From assembly GCA_964545315.1 (NCBI GenBank), contig CAZJGI010000001.1, positions 62,001 to 126,000 on the forward strand: a DNA stretch of 64,000 nucleotides, in the 5' to 3' direction. The translations under genes were made by a program, and so were the position numbers. Below are positions 63,917-64,000 of the stretch, piece by piece. This DNA is from JAAYJR01 sp964545315 (GTDB lineage: Bacteria > Bacteroidota > Bacteroidia > Bacteroidales > Prolixibacteraceae). The notes under the pieces are model-generated. The model was not told the DNA's origin, made no database searches, and saw only the letters and a list, made by a program, of their open reading frames with translations. Position 1 is the stretch's first letter. Every line of letters starts with the position of its first letter.

Positions 63917-64000
63917 TCAAACATCAAAAGAGTCGACTTCCCTGTATGCTTTTATAAATGCCAGTTCTCCATCTTTACCAGGAATACTTTTGCCATGTTC
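63917..64000 (-). CDS. C-terminal fragment of an unrecognised protein (N-terminus off window)
   Basis: The minus-strand frame is open from the window edge (64000) to a TGA at 63917-63919, giving 27 residues that begin EHGKSIPGKDGELAFIKAYR and end DSFDV. Composition and placement fit a genuine gene end, but no family is recognisable from so little. Confidence 0.4.
   Translation of the reverse strand, partial: EHGKSIPGKDGELAFIKAYREVDSFDV

Noticed and set aside
1..64000. tRNA, rRNA, CRISPR arrays, insertion sequences, prophage or integron genes
   Set aside because: Spacers were read on both strands and none showed cloverleaf-like, repeat-spacer or transposase/integrase features.

Overview
The window looks like chromosomal DNA of an AT-rich member of the Bacteroidota, probably a marine or anaerobic Bacteroidales/Marinilabiliales-type organism. 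Support comes from a PorP/SprF type IX secretion protein, TonB-receptor and lipoprotein architecture, a topoisomerase I with C-terminal repeats, an enlarged IspG, a GldA-like ABC protein and many promoters with the Bacteroidota -7 element TAnnTTTG. No rRNA, tRNA, CRISPR, transposon or prophage was seen, and no gene-free stretch exceeds 300 bases.

Layout. (1) 1-7051: edge of a T9SS locus (PorP/SprF), a metal-site-less arginase-family protein, topA and a class A penicillin-binding protein. (2) 7035-20972: a catabolic locus for rhamnose-containing glycosides (GntR regulator, MFS importer, FucI/AraA-like isomerase, GH106, GH3, GH78, HAD phosphatase, amidohydrolase lipoprotein) without SusC/SusD. 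(3) 20988-34985: housekeeping genes, including an ispG/flavin reductase/M3 peptidase operon, gldA-like ABC gene, metK behind a SAM-II-like riboswitch, universal stress protein, dnaG operon, ubiX and comF. (4) 35134-38062: a two-gene unit with an NrfH-like tetraheme cytochrome fused to a SUMF1-fold domain, followed by a Tat-exported Gfo/Idh/MocA lipoprotein; this is a candidate undescribed periplasmic redox pair. (5) 38260-41214: asnS and rpoN. (6) 41277-56192: a phosphate-type region with two PhoR/PhoB-like pairs, a PiT transporter with PhoU-like tail, a porin, two paralogous beta-helix lipoproteins, a TonB receptor and a small carboxypeptidase-regulatory-fold protein. (7) 56299-63847: AmmeMemoRadiSam-type radical SAM enzyme, membrane spermidine-synthase-like protein, GH2 lipoprotein and a tandem universal stress protein.

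The most informative non-coding signal is in region 6. Direct repeats of a 7-mer with core (G/T)TAA(T/C), spaced exactly 11 bp, stand before the small secreted protein gene, before the lipoprotein/TonB-receptor operon and between the PhoR-like gene and the PiT gene, with a weaker two-unit version before the second PhoB-like gene. In the first two cases the array ends exactly 10 bp before the -7 element. This is the architecture of a Pho box (7-mer plus 4-bp spacer) and suggests these genes form one PhoB-type regulon.
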